Source of the DNA: Candidatus Nitronauta litoralis
Lineage (GTDB): Bacteria; Nitrospinota; Nitrospinia; Nitrospinales; Nitrospinaceae
DNA length: 64,000 nt
Reading direction: 5' to 3'
Assembly: GCA_015698285.1 (NCBI GenBank)
Contig: CP048685.1
Location: 2,418,001-2,482,000, forward strand
Position numbers and translations under genes: made by a program. Of the stretch, positions 62,140-64,000 are shown one piece after another; position 1 is the stretch's first letter; each line of letters starts with the position of its first letter. Under the pieces are notes generated by a model that worked only from the letters and a program-made list of their open reading frames with translations, was not told the origin of the DNA and made no database searches.

Positions 62140-62170
62140 GCTGTGGAAGTAACCTTCCACAGCTCTTTTT
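62140..62170 (+). terminator. Rho-independent terminator of htrA (first of two)
   Basis: Perfect 10-bp stem GCTGTGGAAG/CTTCCACAGC with a 4-base loop, followed by TCTTTTT. It starts 28 bases after the HtrA stop. Confidence 0.9.
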
Positions 62171-62247
62171 AATTTTATAGAAGGTAAGAACTGGCAAAGT
62201 TTGGGCTTTGGGAAGTGCTCCTCTGTAAGGCCCGGCTCTTGCCGTAA

Positions 62248-62286
62248 AGGGGCTGCAGCTTCCACCCATCTGCAGCCCCTTTTTTT
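62248..62286 (+). terminator. Second terminator after htrA, possibly bidirectional
   Basis: Perfect 11-bp stem AGGGGCTGCAG/CTGCAGCCCCT with an 11-base loop, followed by TTTTTT. The complement could also end transcription from the minus-strand genes to the right, though its T-run is weak. Confidence 0.85.
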
Positions 62287-62312
62287 ATCTGGAATTTTGT
62301 TGCAGGAATTAT

Positions 62313-62432
62313 CTATTGTGTCCTGATTTTCAATAGCTCTATCATTCGATCTTCGTAGCGATAATATTCCCTATCCATCTTTGTCAACACTTCCTCCAGT
62401 ACTTCCGGTTTAGCCGCCCGACGTTTGACCAT
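62313..62432 (-). CDS. Possible short gene or gene remnant
   Basis: 39 residues from ATG 62432 (start unsupported). The reading frame is open upstream past it and continues as SGTLAINGNYEYARLDKIAA in the same frame, giving a protein-like charged helical sequence (VLTKMDREYYRYEDRMIELL). It lies in a different frame from the DoxX-like gene just upstream. It could be a decayed gene, a frameshifted tail, or a short protein. No canonical start with an SD was found. Confidence 0.3.
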   Translation of the reverse strand: MVKRRAAKPEVLEEVLTKMDREYYRYEDRMIELLKIRTQ

Positions 62433-62518
62433 CGACTCATTAAAGGCTGCTATTTTATCCAGACGAGCGTATTCATAATTTCCATTAATCGCTAAGGTTC
62501 CAGAATATGTGGGTTTTT

Positions 62519-62866
62519 TTATATTTTTAAAAAATGGTAATAAAAAATGAATGAACTGATTGTAAGTAAACAGATTGCGGGGATCATTTTTTTAAATGGA
62601 TTGCTCACTCTCCAATGGGTTATTAATGCCGATGCCATTAGGATTACAAGTCCCGAAGAACCTACCAAGTTAACGTGAAGGTTTGTACTGTGCAACATGA
62701 GAGCAAAGGAGAGTTTGAGAATGCCTACGAGGTCCCTCAGCCAATCCGGTAACTTGTAAAGTCTAAATTCTTCAATAATATTCTGGTACCTAACCACCCA
62801 TACAAAAAATATGGAGCCGAAGACCAAAGCGTTTAAAACCAGGATGCTACTTTGGATGGAAACCAT
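62519..62866 (-). CDS. Small DoxX-like integral membrane protein
   Basis: 115 residues with four hydrophobic helices and the central segment LRDLVGILKLSFALMLHSTN, in the pattern of DoxX-like proteins. SD AGAGGGA precedes ATG. Function unknown. It follows the Sel1 gene by 9 bases. Confidence 0.65.
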   Translation of the reverse strand: MVSIQSSILVLNALVFGSIFFVWVVRYQNIIEEFRLYKLPDWLRDLVGILKLSFALMLHSTNLHVNLVGSSGLVILMASALITHWRVSNPFKKMIPAICLLTISSFIFYYHFLKI

Positions 62867-62875
62867 ATGATCCCT

Positions 62876-63499
62876 CTACCTTTCTTCCAGTTGCAACCAC
62901 AATTTATGGGCTAATTGACTGGCTTTTGTTAATTGTTCAGGCGTTAACTGTTTTTTAACCGCATTTATTTTTGGTCTGGCAGTTTGAATTCCGTTCGCCT
63001 CTGCCAGAGAAAGCCAGACATAGGACAGAACGAAATCCTGCTTTGCGCCATTGATTTTTGAGTACCACCGGCCCAGGTGATATTGGGCGTCGGGATAACC
63101 CTGCTTTGCCGCTTTCTTAAACCAGTAGCCTGCCTGATGGAGATCCCGTGGATATCCTTTGCCTGTTTCAAAGAATATTCCCAGCTGATACTGCGCGCCT
63201 ACATCACCCTGATCAGCACTTTTTTGGAACCATTTTCCTGCTTCTTTGAAATTGACCGGAACACCTAGGCCCTTGGAGAAAAATATCCCCACAAAGTATT
63301 GGGCGTCAGGGTTACCTCTTTCAGCAAGTGGCAACCACGTTTTTAAAGCCAAATCAAAATTTTTATTCTCGTATTCCGACCAACCCTTCAAAAATGGATC
63401 TTGCAAGGATTCTCCATAAACTCTGGACGGCCCATGCCCAATTAAAATAATGAGAATTGCAACTATGTTTAATGTTCTAGAAAATCCTTTGATATTCAT
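62876..63499 (-). CDS. Secreted Sel1-repeat protein
   Basis: 207 residues from ATG 63499 (AGGA 9 bases upstream); a longer start to 63532 would overlap the previous gene. A signal peptide (LNIVAILIILIGHGPSRVYG) is followed by about four Sel1-like repeats (GNPDAQYFVGIFFSKGLGVP; GDVGAQYQLGIFFETGKGYP; GYPDAQYHLGRWYSK). Such alpha-solenoids mediate protein interactions, here in the periplasm. Confidence 0.85.
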   Translation of the reverse strand: MNIKGFSRTLNIVAILIILIGHGPSRVYGESLQDPFLKGWSEYENKNFDLALKTWLPLAERGNPDAQYFVGIFFSKGLGVPVNFKEAGKWFQKSADQGDVGAQYQLGIFFETGKGYPRDLHQAGYWFKKAAKQGYPDAQYHLGRWYSKINGAKQDFVLSYVWLSLAEANGIQTARPKINAVKKQLTPEQLTKASQLAHKLWLQLEER

Positions 63500-63515
63500 G
63501 GTGAATTTTCCTGTA

Positions 63516-63941
63516 TTAGTTTGAACCTTCAATGGTCATGTCTGCAGAAGGAAGGTTTTTGCATTCGATGCTGGGGTTAAACCCGCATTCATGTTTTTTG
63601 AGTAGCGCAGAATCCAGAATTACTTTGTTTCCTCTGGCGTACTTTCTAGCTTCAGTGAAGTAAGGGGTAGCGGTCTCATGCCGCCCGGACTTGTGAAGGG
63701 ATAAAGCAAGGTTGTAATTTAAAATACCAAGACTGGGATCTCTGAGTTGTCTGGCAAGGTTCAATCCTTTTCTGAAATTTCTTTCCGCTTCAATAAAACT
63801 TTCATTCTGGAAGTGCTTTATTCCCGCGTTATTAAATTGATCGATTTCCATATCAAAACTTTTTGAGCCTTCAACTTTAGGCAGATTTAAAGGGAACTCA
63901 TTAGAACCCCAAGCCGTGGCCTGGGAAGAGATGACAATCAT
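63516..63941 (-). CDS. TPR-repeat secreted protein, N-terminus uncertain
   Basis: 141 residues from ATG 63941. TPR-type units (NAGIKHFQNESFIEAERNFR; GILNYNLALSLHKSGRHETA) fill the middle. The visible start has no SD, and the open frame continues upstream to the window edge with a hydrophobic stretch (YLVVISFMIVIS) that would complete a signal peptide. The real start is therefore likely a non-ATG codon, or lies beyond 64000. It ends 16 bases before the Sel1 start. Confidence 0.7.
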   Translation of the reverse strand: MIVISSQATAWGSNEFPLNLPKVEGSKSFDMEIDQFNNAGIKHFQNESFIEAERNFRKGLNLARQLRDPSLGILNYNLALSLHKSGRHETATPYFTEARKYARGNKVILDSALLKKHECGFNPSIECKNLPSADMTIEGSN

Positions 63942-64000
63942 GAAGGAAATAACAACCAGGTATTGAATGCCTGTGTGAAAAACATTATTTGTTGTAAAGC

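Noticed and set aside
61273-62265. 330-residue minus-strand frame opposite htrA
   Set aside because: It covers the HtrA coding sequence and both terminators; composition is that of an antisense shadow.

Overview
The window comes from a Gram-negative bacterium of moderate GC content. It carries heptose (LPS core) genes, an O-antigen-ligase-like protein, CMP-nonulosonate synthesis genes and a periplasmic HtrA protease. The style of the genes would fit Nitrospinota or a similar environmental lineage, but nothing here fixes the taxon, so that is a guess.

Layout. (1) 1-9.1 kb is chromosomal: three adjacent copies of a small domain (one cut by the window edge, one fused to a DUF898 membrane protein that seems to start at ATC), hldD, a TfoX_N protein, and a minus-strand run def-fmt-uxs-radC-hldE with overlapping or nearly touching ends. 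(2) At 9140 lies tRNA-Thr(UGU), followed to about 15.1 kb by an AT-rich accessory island. It holds a truncated DUF2779 gene, a DUF6745 gene with its small partner, a nitrilase-fold protein, a PD-(D/E)XK nuclease and a WYL regulator. A 14-bp motif occurs in inverted orientation near both ends of the island. (3) 15.4-25.4 kb is a surface-glycan locus: a GT-B glycosyltransferase-like protein, a large polymerase/ligase-like membrane protein with a discoidin-like C-terminus, a deacetylase-like protein, and a tightly overlapping operon of a Gfo/Idh dehydrogenase, a NeuA-like cytidylyltransferase, an SDR and a NeuB-like synthase.

(4) 25.5-55.0 kb is the main feature: one minus-strand, nearly gapless, about 29.5-kb operon for an extracellular contractile injection system (eCIS, phage-tail-like particle). 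In transcription order it encodes sheath, one tube protein, a T4 gp26-like zinc protein, a disordered protein, a Pvc16-like DUF4255 protein, a Pvc15-like AAA+ ATPase, a small protein, a DUF4157 protein with a second zincin motif, a Pvc7-like CIS_tube protein, a LysM-like protein, gpD- and gpV-like hub and spike, a small protein, gp25, two large baseplate proteins, a gpI-like protein, a DUF6519 beta-helix protein, a lysine-tailed coiled-coil protein, a 1094-residue DUF4157 protein and a HEAT-like protein. The most striking points are a PLL/DUF346-type beta-propeller inserted into one baseplate protein, two different DUF4157 candidate cargo proteins, and no recognisable tape-measure or PAAR gene. 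(5) 55.5-64 kb returns to housekeeping: HTTM and DCC proteins, CbiZ, an AlkD-like protein, an SGNH hydrolase, a cysteine-rich secreted protein, HtrA with tandem terminators, a small DoxX-like protein, and Sel1 and TPR proteins.

How they may work together: the LPS and nonulosonate genes build the cell surface. The eCIS operon should build a released or anchored injection particle whose propeller-bearing baseplate and beta-helix proteins could contact target glycans, and whose DUF4157 proteins are the likely payload. All product names come from reading the translated sequence; no database search was possible.
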